Below the pieces are notes generated by a model. The model saw nothing but the letters and a program-made list of their open reading frames with translations. It did not search any database and had not been told where the DNA came from. From Candidatus Poseidoniaceae archaeon (GTDB lineage: Archaea; Thermoplasmatota; Poseidoniia; Poseidoniales; Poseidoniaceae), in the NCBI GenBank assembly GCA_013329865.1, contig DUJJ01000037.1, forward strand, positions 468 to 7,215: a stretch of 6,748 nt of DNA, read 5' to 3'. Numbering within the stretch: the first letter of the stretch is position 1; each line of letters starts with the position of its first letter. Both the position numbers and the translations under genes were made by a program. Shown piece by piece: positions 1-6,688 of this stretch.

Positions 1-3000
1 GTGGTAATGACAACGATGAAATCGGCGTAGCACCCCCAATATGGATGGACATAAATGGAGATACCGACCCTGAGCTTATTGTCCCATTTGGTAAGCGATT
101 GTGGGCATTCGATGGCGAGGATGGGACCTCGTCAGAAGTCTCAGATGGTTGGTCTTCGCCATTGGGTATGCCGAATAGAGTTTGGTCAGCACCAGCAGTT
201 GCAGATATGGATAATGATGGGACATTAGACATACTAATTGGTGATACGCTAATCTCTCAAAACATCGCTGACTTTTCACCGTTATCCGACGGGAGAGGTA
301 TTAGTTTCAATCCAAGCGCACCTGACCCAGGCGATATGGTAACAGTGACAGGTCAGTTCAGCAATATTGGCACCCTAGATAACCAAGACGATCTAGATGT
401 GGTCATCAAACAAAATGGCAATGAGATAACGCGTCAGAGATTCACTGATGTTGAACCGGTCGCTCCATCAGGCAACGGTGGTCCATACACATTCAGTGTT
501 GAGATAACGGCTGAATTAGGAATTCATATATTCGAGTTGATATTAGATGTTAATGGAAACCTCACAGAGGCTAGAGAAGATAATAACATTGACTCAGTAG
601 AATTGATGGTGGTGGAGCCCTATGAGGCTCAGGTTGACATACCCAGCGAAATACCTAGGATATCACCAGGCGGTACAGAAATTGTGACAGTATCACTACT
701 CGCCACAGGCTCAAGGACTGAGGACTGGACACTGTCTTGGGACGATTCAAACCTTCCTAATGGTTGGTCAATAGTGCCTGACGGTACGCAAAACAGCAAC
801 CCAAATTTGATCCCTGGAGTCGCTCAGAATTTTGCTTTTAGTGCGACCGTCCCAGAGTCTGCACTGGGTGATGATAACTCATATGTTGTGCTGACGCTAA
901 CTCTAGATAGTGATCCGACCATCAGTTTCGACACAATACTGCCTATCGAGGTTCTACGCACTAGGGGTCTTTCAATCGTCGGACCTAGTGGACTGGACAA
1001 CACCAACGGTTTTGGTCGACCTGGTCACACAGCAACCGCTTGGATGATGGTAGAGAACCTAGGCAACGCCTTTGAAACTACAACCTCAATCGATTGGACC
1101 GCACCATCCTGGGGTGGAAATCCCACATTGCATGATATTTCTGGAACTGAGGTATTCTCGCTTAACCTCGCGCCTGGAGAGCAAAAGCAATTATTCGTTA
1201 ACCTCAACACACCAGGCAGTATTCAGCACGGTTCTGTCACCTCAACAACCATGACAATGTGCATTGGTAGTGGGGATACAACCTTGTGCGAAGAAATGTT
1301 CGTCAACCTTACTGCTGCAGCGGTGGCAATTGAGCCCACCCACCAGCGAACACTGCCTAATACGAGTCTGCAATGGTCCGTCAGTGGCTCAGTTCCCGAT
1401 GATGGTGAGATGTCTTGGAATACAGTTTCAGCAAATATGGTTCACACTGGTTGGGTGTGGAGTGTTGATGGCGACTTATCGCTTAATGGAAGTAATGTTG
1501 AGGTTAGTGGCAGTCCAGGAGATGTATTTTCGGGCAATCTATACCTTGACCTACCAGTGAATGCAATACCTCAACGACACTATTTCGATACTAATTCAGC
1601 ATCTGACCTACATCACGGATTGTATTTCACCCTTCATGTGTTGCAGGTGTATCGAAGCGCATCAACAATAGTGCAGCCTGTTCAAGAGAGTGTTGGAGTT
1701 CCAGTCTCTATGGTGGTTGAAACTACTAACCAAGTGCTATTACGATTGGAAAATCCCGGTAATGGTGAGGATGAATTCTTGTTGAGCACAGAGATAATAG
1801 AAGGTGTGAACATGTCTAGTCCACCAGTTGTCACAATTACCGAATATAACCCGCAAAGGGTTCTCGGACCTTTGGCCAGTACGATTGCAACAGTTGATGT
1901 CGTTCTATCGGAAGACACTCCAGCGCAACAGCCGTTCCTGTTGAGATTTACGTGGACCTCACTCGGTGGAGAGAATATTGCTTCAACAGTTGATCTACTT
2001 GTTGAGGCAGAACCCGACCATAGTTGGGATTTGACTTTTGAGGATGGTTTAGAATTTGATATTTTACCGAGTGAAACTGTTACCGTCAATTACACCGTAA
2101 AAAACACCGGAAACGCAGTTGATGATATCACTGTGAAACCAATATTTGTTATGGATTATTTTGGCAGTGACAGTAGCGTTTGGACCGCTGAAAATAATTC
2201 ATTGCTGAGTATTGATGTCAACCAAACTGTAAGTATGGATTTGTCTGTCAAGGCCCCTAATGAAGCATGGTGTGGGACCAATGTTGCACTAATTTTAGAA
2301 TTATATTCTAATGATCTATATGTCAGCAATGTTACACTCAATATAACGGTTGCACAAAGTTCAGGTTGGCGGCTAAATTTATCAGAGACAAATCTACTAA
2401 TTGATCCTCAAGGTCAAAATCTGACCCTAAATATTGAGCATTTAGGCAACTTAGCACGGCAACCTTGGTTTAGCAAGGCTGGTGAAGGTTGGAATATTAC
2501 AGTTCCACAAAATGGTGAAGAAGTCCAGCCATATGGTGATTCAACAGTGACCATATTTGTCAATCCACCAGAGTATTCTGTTGCTGGTGAAGTCGGAGTG
2601 CTAAGACTTAGGGTGTCTGACGGTGATGGTTCCGGCCAAACCATTCAAGAGATACCAGTTAGAGTTGGTACATCACCGAATATTGAATTGTATTCCAAGG
2701 GTGATTGGTTAGTCAACTCGTCACATGCCAGTTTCCCTACAGCTTGGGTCGAGAATAATGGTAATGACTTAGCGATTTTGACCATCGCAATCAACGGAGT
2801 ACCCGCTGGTTGGACTGCTAACTACCCAGACAGCATGGTTATTGCGCCAAATCAGATTGTTGGATTACCAATTAGTTTGACACCGGATGCAGGTTGGGAC
2901 AGTAATCCGATATCAATAACAGTAGAAATATCTCATCCAATTATTGGCCCACAAAGCTTGATTATGCTTGTTGAATCATCTGACTTTGCCTATACCTCGA

Positions 3001-4238
3001 CACCAGTAATCACGGGCGTTGTTAGCGATGTAGCAAGGGTAACTGTAACAACAGACACCGTCACATTACCAGATAATGTCATGAGTTCTGAATCAGAGTT
3101 ACTGATAACAATTCCGTCCACACAACAAAATATTACCATAACATCAACAGACGGATTACATGAGTATTATATCCATTCTGCGGGTTATGATTTACCGCAG
3201 TATTCAGCCAATTGCAATTTTTTCTCATCGAGTTTGAATGAACTAGGCATAACACCACTCGATGGCAGTATCGGCAGTTGCAGTCTTAGTTCTGCTGTAG
3301 ATGAGACTTTTGCTGGCACAGTAGTTTTGATGACTAGCAGAGGCGATAATGTTGCCCTTGAAACAAATAAGTTCACAGTTTCCCAAGGAGCTATCGAGAC
3401 ACTAGATATCAATACGACCGGTTGGTTGCCCTCTGCAGGAGACCTCACTCTAACGCTAATGATTATTGATTCATACGGTCGTGAGGTAACCAGCAAAAGT
3501 ATAGATGTAACAGCACGGGCCAGTGGATGGAATATCGGGATTGCTGAATTTACTGCTAATTCAGACCTTCGTGTTGCAATCAGCAGATCCTCTTATGAAA
3601 GGTTAGCAGGAGTTACTTGTTCAATCTACTTTGACTCACCCGATAGTAGTTGGACTCAAACACTTATTGTTGATATACAGGGGGCCTTGTATGCTGAAAC
3701 ATATGAAATTGAAGATCCGGGTGTATTCAATGATGATGACTTAATCAGGGCCGAGTTACGTTGTGACTCACCATATGACATTGATGACAACCCAGAAGAT
3801 GATACTGCTCAAGCATATTATAATGAACCAAAATCAGAAATTTTGGAATCATCACAGTTAGTTTATGGAATTATAACAATGTTGGTTGTTCTAGGCATCG
3901 CCTACTTAGTAGGCTTACTGTCATCTAGACCCTCAAATAAACAACAGCCAGAAAAGCAAGAAGCAAAAACCGAAGACATAGTAGAATCTACTGAGGATGA
4001 CATAGACGCACCAGAACAAGAAATCGATGACTTCAGTATCGAGTTTGATGAGGATAACAGTGTTGAGATTATTGAAATCCCTGAAGAAGATACGGTTGAA
4101 GAGGAGTCGGTCGTAATATCTGACGAATCAACTGCCTCAGGAAGGCTTGCATCATTACGTGATGAGATGGATATTGATGACAAACCTGTTGATCGTCGAC
4201 CCCTCTCTGACAGAATGGCTGATTTCTTCAAGGACTGA
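1..4238 (+). CDS. Giant cell-surface protein: FG-GAP/VCBS repeats, CARDB-like and further beta-sandwich domains, C-terminal membrane anchor (5'-partial)
   Basis: No start codon is visible: the frame is open to base 3, and the residues before the ATG at 45 (GNDNDEIGVAPPIW) continue the repeat. The gene therefore begins upstream and at least 1411 residues are seen. Numbering from that ATG: two FG-GAP/VCBS-type Asp/Asn loops (D2-E10 and DMDNDGTLD at 54-62), a beta-propeller/integrin-like fold that usually binds calcium; a CARDB-like adhesion domain (about 82-190) ending in DVNGNLTEAREDNN; then about eight or nine beta-sandwich modules of roughly 100-130 residues, several with N-G/GW motifs (NLPNGW, VPAGW) as in NEW3/CARDB-type domains. 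A single hydrophobic helix lies at about 1272-1293 and an acidic tail at 1294-1397. Expected topology is a large extracellular stalk with a short cytoplasmic tail. The signal peptide must lie outside the window. The ligand and the role (adhesion, S-layer-associated, polymer binding) cannot be read from sequence. The family-level call is confident; the function is unknown. Confidence 0.88.
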   Translation, partial: GNDNDEIGVAPPIWMDINGDTDPELIVPFGKRLWAFDGEDGTSSEVSDGWSSPLGMPNRVWSAPAVADMDNDGTLDILIGDTLISQNIADFSPLSDGRGISFNPSAPDPGDMVTVTGQFSNIGTLDNQDDLDVVIKQNGNEITRQRFTDVEPVAPSGNGGPYTFSVEITAELGIHIFELILDVNGNLTEAREDNNIDSVELMVVEPYEAQVDIPSEIPRISPGGTEIVTVSLLATGSRTEDWTLSWDDSNLPNGWSIVPDGTQNSNPNLIPGVAQNFAFSATVPESALGDDNSYVVLTLTLDSDPTISFDTILPIEVLRTRGLSIVGPSGLDNTNGFGRPGHTATAWMMVENLGNAFETTTSIDWTAPSWGGNPTLHDISGTEVFSLNLAPGEQKQLFVNLNTPGSIQHGSVTSTTMTMCIGSGDTTLCEEMFVNLTAAAVAIEPTHQRTLPNTSLQWSVSGSVPDDGEMSWNTVSANMVHTGWVWSVDGDLSLNGSNVEVSGSPGDVFSGNLYLDLPVNAIPQRHYFDTNSASDLHHGLYFTLHVLQVYRSASTIVQPVQESVGVPVSMVVETTNQVLLRLENPGNGEDEFLLSTEIIEGVNMSSPPVVTITEYNPQRVLGPLASTIATVDVVLSEDTPAQQPFLLRFTWTSLGGENIASTVDLLVEAEPDHSWDLTFEDGLEFDILPSETVTVNYTVKNTGNAVDDITVKPIFVMDYFGSDSSVWTAENNSLLSIDVNQTVSMDLSVKAPNEAWCGTNVALILELYSNDLYVSNVTLNITVAQSSGWRLNLSETNLLIDPQGQNLTLNIEHLGNLARQPWFSKAGEGWNITVPQNGEEVQPYGDSTVTIFVNPPEYSVAGEVGVLRLRVSDGDGSGQTIQEIPVRVGTSPNIELYSKGDWLVNSSHASFPTAWVENNGNDLAILTIAINGVPAGWTANYPDSMVIAPNQIVGLPISLTPDAGWDSNPISITVEISHPIIGPQSLIMLVESSDFAYTSTPVITGVVSDVARVTVTTDTVTLPDNVMSSESELLITIPSTQQNITITSTDGLHEYYIHSAGYDLPQYSANCNFFSSSLNELGITPLDGSIGSCSLSSAVDETFAGTVVLMTSRGDNVALETNKFTVSQGAIETLDINTTGWLPSAGDLTLTLMIIDSYGREVTSKSIDVTARASGWNIGIAEFTANSDLRVAISRSSYERLAGVTCSIYFDSPDSSWTQTLIVDIQGALYAETYEIEDPGVFNDDDLIRAELRCDSPYDIDDNPEDDTAQAYYNEPKSEILESSQLVYGIITMLVVLGIAYLVGLLSSRPSNKQQPEKQEAKTEDIVESTEDDIDAPEQEIDDFSIEFDEDNSVEIIEIPEEDTVEEESVVISDESTASGRLASLRDEMDIDDKPVDRRPLSDRMADFFKD
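3858..3923 (+). other. Transmembrane anchor segment of the giant surface protein
   Basis: These codons encode LVYGIITMLVVLGIAYLVGL and a few more residues, a run of about 20 uncharged hydrophobic residues. Acidic extracellular sequence (DNPEDD) precedes it, and Ser/Arg/Lys residues (SSRPSNK) follow. The positive charges after the helix favour a cytoplasmic C-terminus by the positive-inside rule. It is the only strong membrane segment in the visible part of the protein, so type I single-pass topology is inferred. Confidence 0.85.
3924..4235 (+). other. Acidic cytoplasmic tail with a basic/amphipathic C-terminal motif
   Basis: About 104 residues follow the membrane helix. The first two thirds are low-complexity and strongly acidic (for example EDDIDAPEQEIDDFSIEFDEDN and a Glu-rich stretch after it), probably disordered. 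The final 30 residues change character: RLASLRDEMD at 1367-1376 and RRPLSDRMADFFKD at 1384-1397 mix Arg with hydrophobics and could form short amphipathic helices. Such an ending on an anchored surface protein suggests a docking site for an intracellular partner, but no partner can be named from this window. Confidence 0.6.
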
Positions 4239-4246
4239 TTGCAAGG

Positions 4247-4276
4247 TATTAATTCAGTTGACATATTGCAGGCATC
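4247..4276 (+). promoter_or_regulatory. Possible TATA-like element before the unknown 227-aa gene
   Basis: The 38-base gap after the surface-protein stop contains TATTAATT (4247-4254), centred about 27 bases before the ATG at 4277. That spacing suits an archaeal TATA box driving a leaderless or nearly leaderless transcript. There is no convincing Shine-Dalgarno match; only AGG at 4270-4272 precedes the start. Read-through from the upstream gene is equally possible, since no poly-T terminator separates the two. Weak call. Confidence 0.3.
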
Positions 4277-4960
4277 ATGGACCTTGACCAGGCGAGTGGC
4301 ACCACCACTGCGTTCTATACGTTACACTCATGTGATGGCGATATTGCGATGGCTGTGTCAGAAATACTGCGGCTAACGGATGAACAGAAAAATGATGCAT
4401 GGCAATCTCTGCTACAGTCAAGCCCATCGCTGAAATCACGCCTGCAGGAACAGGGTCTTAGAGAACCATTCTCGATTGACCAAATTACCTGGGATGATGC
4501 AATGCTGCTTTTCCTGTGCGCAATAAATATTGATGAAGAAGGAAAACCAATGGCTATCGGCGAGAGCCTCAAGCGTGAAAGATTTGGTAGATTTCCCTAT
4601 GGAGACGGTTCATTAGTCAATTACTTAATCGAATTTCTTAGACCAAACTCAAGGATTAACGACCAAGGAAAATTGTTCGGAAGAATGATTGATTTGCTTA
4701 AGAAAATGTCATCTTTTAACCACATCGAGGACTACAACCTGGCGAGATATGACGGTGGTATGGGAGGCATGAATATCCTTGGATTTCTCAGTTTAGAAGA
4801 GGTAAGTGAAATGCGTAAATTACTGGCCGGAAGAAACTGGTCTGTTGCATCTGATGAACCGTTAGATGGTGGGGTGCGAGATGCTATCAAGCATCTCCTT
4901 GCCATGATGAGAGCTGCAGAGCGCATCGATTCAGGTGTGATACACAGGGCACATATGTGA
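4277..4960 (+). CDS. Uncharacterised soluble helical protein, 227 aa
   Basis: I do not recognise this family. The ATG at 4277 is the first in the frame after the upstream stop, and the coding looks genuine over its full length. The protein has no signal peptide and no membrane segment. It appears largely alpha-helical: helices are likely around 22-60 (AMAVSEILRLTDEQKNDAW), 72-84 (WDDAMLLFLCAIN), 112-122, 131-145 (a Leu/Lys/Met-rich amphipathic stretch), 171-185 (LSLEEVSEMRKLLAG) and 197-217. A Gly/Met-rich turn (RYDGGMGGMNILGF, 157-170) sits between helices and is the most distinctive local motif. Two cysteines (C19, C81) and no CxxC pair argue against a zinc finger. It lies 38 bases downstream of the surface-protein gene on the same strand, so co-expression is possible. 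Its stop TGA touches the stop of convergent purC. Function unknown. Confidence 0.75.
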   Translation: MDLDQASGTTTAFYTLHSCDGDIAMAVSEILRLTDEQKNDAWQSLLQSSPSLKSRLQEQGLREPFSIDQITWDDAMLLFLCAINIDEEGKPMAIGESLKRERFGRFPYGDGSLVNYLIEFLRPNSRINDQGKLFGRMIDLLKKMSSFNHIEDYNLARYDGGMGGMNILGFLSLEEVSEMRKLLAGRNWSVASDEPLDGGVRDAIKHLLAMMRAAERIDSGVIHRAHM

Positions 4961-5899
4961 TTAGAACTGTTCAGAGGTAAGACGTTCAAACATTGAGGCA
5001 TAGAGCTCAGCAGTTTGATCGATTACACTCTGAGGTAATTCAGGAATCGCCGGGTCTTCAGTACCAGCGTCACGAGCTTTTTTCAGTTCAGCCTGATGTC
5101 CAGTTTCAATGTAGTGAGTGCGAACGAATTCTTTTGACAACTCAATACATTCACCGTTCTCGTATGCCGCTGCATCCCACCAACGATCTTCATCTAGAGT
5201 CCCAAAAGTATCAACCAAAACGACCTTTCTATTTGGTCCCAAAGCAAATTCCTTCTTGCCGTCTACATGAATCAAACCATTCTTGGCTGCCTCTCTCTCA
5301 ATAAGCGCATCAACTTTGAGCACAACCTCAAAAATGGCATTCAGTTCTTCCTCGGTGATATTAGAGATCTCTAGTGCCTCTTCGGTGGTGATATTACGGT
5401 CAAACTTCTCAAACTTGGTTGTTACTTCGAGAAAGGGCTTGTCTAACTTAGTGCCATATTCACAATCGGGAGACACACCTAATTGTTCAGGGGTCAATTC
5501 ACCACGCTGGAACCTGCGCCACGCAGAGCCTGATAGATAGTGGCGGCAGATAAATTCAAGAGGGACAAAAACCCACTCCATATCCCTAGGAATCGCTCCT
5601 GGTTCTTTTATCACCTCTACCTTTCTTACCAAACAACGGTCTGTCGAATTAACTTCAACAAGATGAGTCCCGCATATACCTTCTTGTTCAATTAACTTGA
5701 ACCAGTGTGCGGTAGTTCGGTTTAGCGATTCACCTTTTCTGGGAATTAATGAAGGAATAATTTGATCAAACACTGATATTTGATTGGTAAACCTAAATTC
5801 TAGAATGTCTGGGTCATCAGTTGACCACACTTGCTTAACTTTGCCCTGATATAGCATCTCGCCCATATCACGTCTTGGAGCAATTAGGCTTTTGAACAT
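4961..5899 (-). CDS. purC: Phosphoribosylaminoimidazole-succinocarboxamide synthase (SAICAR synthetase)
   Basis: A cytoplasmic enzyme of de novo purine synthesis: CAIR + L-aspartate + ATP give SAICAR + ADP + phosphate. Recognition rests on the N-terminal ATP-grasp-like motif YQGKVKQVW (17-25), FTNQISVFDQIIPSLIPRKG (37-56), the family signature VPLEFICRHYLSGS (112-125) followed by AWRRF, and LVDTFGTLDEDRWWD (228-242), which carries the acidic metal/substrate-site residues near the C-terminal lobe. The second classic signature is altered: DGKKEFALG (213-221) stands where DxK-hydrophobic-EFG is usual. At 312 aa it is the long form, nearer to yeast Ade1 (about 306) than to the 237-aa E. coli enzyme; the extra length includes the C-terminal segment after residue 243. 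The ATG at 5899 is the longest start; Met12 and Met15 lie closer to the conserved GKV motif and either could be the true start. It follows the aIF6 gene by 12 bases, so co-transcription is likely. Confidence 0.95.
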   Translation of the reverse strand: MFKSLIAPRRDMGEMLYQGKVKQVWSTDDPDILEFRFTNQISVFDQIIPSLIPRKGESLNRTTAHWFKLIEQEGICGTHLVEVNSTDRCLVRKVEVIKEPGAIPRDMEWVFVPLEFICRHYLSGSAWRRFQRGELTPEQLGVSPDCEYGTKLDKPFLEVTTKFEKFDRNITTEEALEISNITEEELNAIFEVVLKVDALIEREAAKNGLIHVDGKKEFALGPNRKVVLVDTFGTLDEDRWWDAAAYENGECIELSKEFVRTHYIETGHQAELKKARDAGTEDPAIPELPQSVIDQTAELYASMFERLTSEQF

Positions 5900-5911
5900 T
5901 TCACAATCAAT

Positions 5912-6574
5912 TCAAATCAGACCTAGCGCGTCCTCAATCCGATTCATCTCTGGTCCGGTTGTCTCGCTTCCCGCCAGAGCACCATTGTTAGATGCACAGA
6001 TCCCAGCACCCACATATGGTGAACCAAAGCAGGCTGTGCCCACCATCGGTGAAACTTTCATTACTTGCTCAATTTGTATAACTTCTTCTGGCGTCACATC
6101 AGGGTGCAACAAAATACCCTGATCATTGGTAACTCCGAGTGAACCTACAACATCTTGTCCCGCAATTGTTGTGGCAGTGACATCGACTTTCATCACTTCT
6201 GATATTATTTCCAAGCCTTCCTCAGGAATACTCGGGCTAGCAACTACGCCAGACTCATTGGCGAGTAGTAGATTACCCGCAGTGTTAACTCCACCCTCCA
6301 TAACGATGACGTCACCATACGAGGTAAGGATATCGAGGTCTGCTTCAGTTGCAATATCTGCGACTGCCATACCATGTGAGTTGCCAGATAATAACGCACC
6401 TATTAAGTTAGAACCGCCAATTGATAGTTCAATAGACTCTAGACCAAGTACTGAATCTATTTTTTGTTTAATTGGATCTGTCAACTCAGCCGGATGAAAT
6501 ACACATTGACCGACACAAGCTAGATGGATTCCAACTTGGTCACTCCCAAATATATCAGCTGTGTCTATTGTCAT
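5912..6574 (-). CDS. eif6: Translation initiation factor 6 (aIF6), 50S anti-association factor
   Basis: aIF6 binds the large ribosomal subunit, blocks premature joining with the 30S subunit and, as eIF6 does in eukaryotes, takes part in large-subunit maturation. The 220-residue product matches the family's usual length. It shows the pentein pattern of repeated Gly-rich units: SIGGSNLIGALL (51-62), GGVNTAGNLLLAN (94-106), AGQDVVGSLGVTN (138-150) and SPYVGAGICASNNGALAG (185-202). It ends in the hallmark SETTGPEMNRIEDALGLI (203-220). I place the start at the ATG at 6572-6574 (MTIDTADIFG). The frame stays open to an ATG at 6649, but the extra 25 codons would run through a terminator hairpin and its T tract and would exceed family length. 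Upstream of the chosen ATG is AAGGTTGAT, a partial match to the archaeal Shine-Dalgarno GGAGGTGAT. The gene lies between 5S rRNA and purC on the same strand. Confidence 0.95.
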   Translation of the reverse strand: MTIDTADIFGSDQVGIHLACVGQCVFHPAELTDPIKQKIDSVLGLESIELSIGGSNLIGALLSGNSHGMAVADIATEADLDILTSYGDVIVMEGGVNTAGNLLLANESGVVASPSIPEEGLEIISEVMKVDVTATTIAGQDVVGSLGVTNDQGILLHPDVTPEEVIQIEQVMKVSPMVGTACFGSPYVGAGICASNNGALAGSETTGPEMNRIEDALGLI

Positions 6575-6581
6575 CTGAATC

Positions 6582-6629
6582 AACCTTGGTAAACGATTTA
6601 GTGATAAAAATACACCCATTTGAGTAAAT
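6582..6629 (-). promoter_or_regulatory. Candidate archaeal promoter for aIF6-purC
   Basis: Between the terminator T tract and the aIF6 ATG the minus strand reads GTGTATTTTTATCACT (6615-6600), an AT-rich TATA-like element centred near 6607. Transcription would be expected to begin about 25 bases on, near 6582, leaving a leader of only about 8 bases. The terminator's T run continuing into ATTTA (6637-6625) is an alternative TATA element giving a longer leader. No operator repeat was seen. Confidence 0.4.
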
Positions 6630-6661
6630 AAAAAAAAGGCCGGTGCCAATAGACACCGGCC
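6630..6661 (-). terminator. Hairpin plus T8 terminator downstream of 5S rRNA
   Basis: On the minus strand a perfect 8-bp GC-rich stem, GGCCGGTG (6661-6654) with CACCGGCC (6645-6638), encloses an 8-base loop. One more C-G pair is possible inside after a mismatch. Eight consecutive T's follow at once (6637-6630). This is the shape of an intrinsic terminator. It sits about 28 bases past the inferred 3' end of the 5S gene and before the aIF6 start, so it should end 5S transcription. The plus strand has A's after the stem, so the element works only on the minus strand. Confidence 0.8.
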
Positions 6662-6688
6662 GAATTTTGAGGATCCGAGTGAAAGAAG

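Noticed and set aside
1682..2089. Minus-strand open frame of 135 codons inside the surface-protein gene
   Set aside because: It lies wholly within a strongly supported gene, has Ser/Thr-rich shadow composition and no motif or start context of its own.
3902..4264. Minus-strand open frame of 120 codons opposite the acidic tail
   Set aside because: It is a Ser-rich mirror of the Glu/Asp-rich tail codons in the giant gene, with no recognisable motif. The plus-strand frame here clearly encodes the membrane-anchored tail.
4993..5540. Two overlapping plus-strand open frames opposite purC
   Set aside because: Both are antisense to conserved SAICAR synthetase motifs and have no domain signal.
6126..6497. 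Plus-strand open frame of 123 codons opposite aIF6
   Set aside because: The minus strand is unmistakably aIF6 across this span; the plus frame is Ser/Pro/Thr/Ile-rich with no family features.
6630..6661. Hairpin considered as a tRNA arm, attachment site or riboswitch
   Set aside because: No cloverleaf, CCA end or T-arm GTTCRA motif surrounds it. A perfect GC stem followed directly by eight T's on the minus strand is explained by a terminator.
6662..6688. Spacer between the 5S 3' end and the hairpin checked for a small gene or a tRNA
   Set aside because: Only 27 bases, with no open frame, repeat or RNA fold of its own; it is simply trailer sequence.
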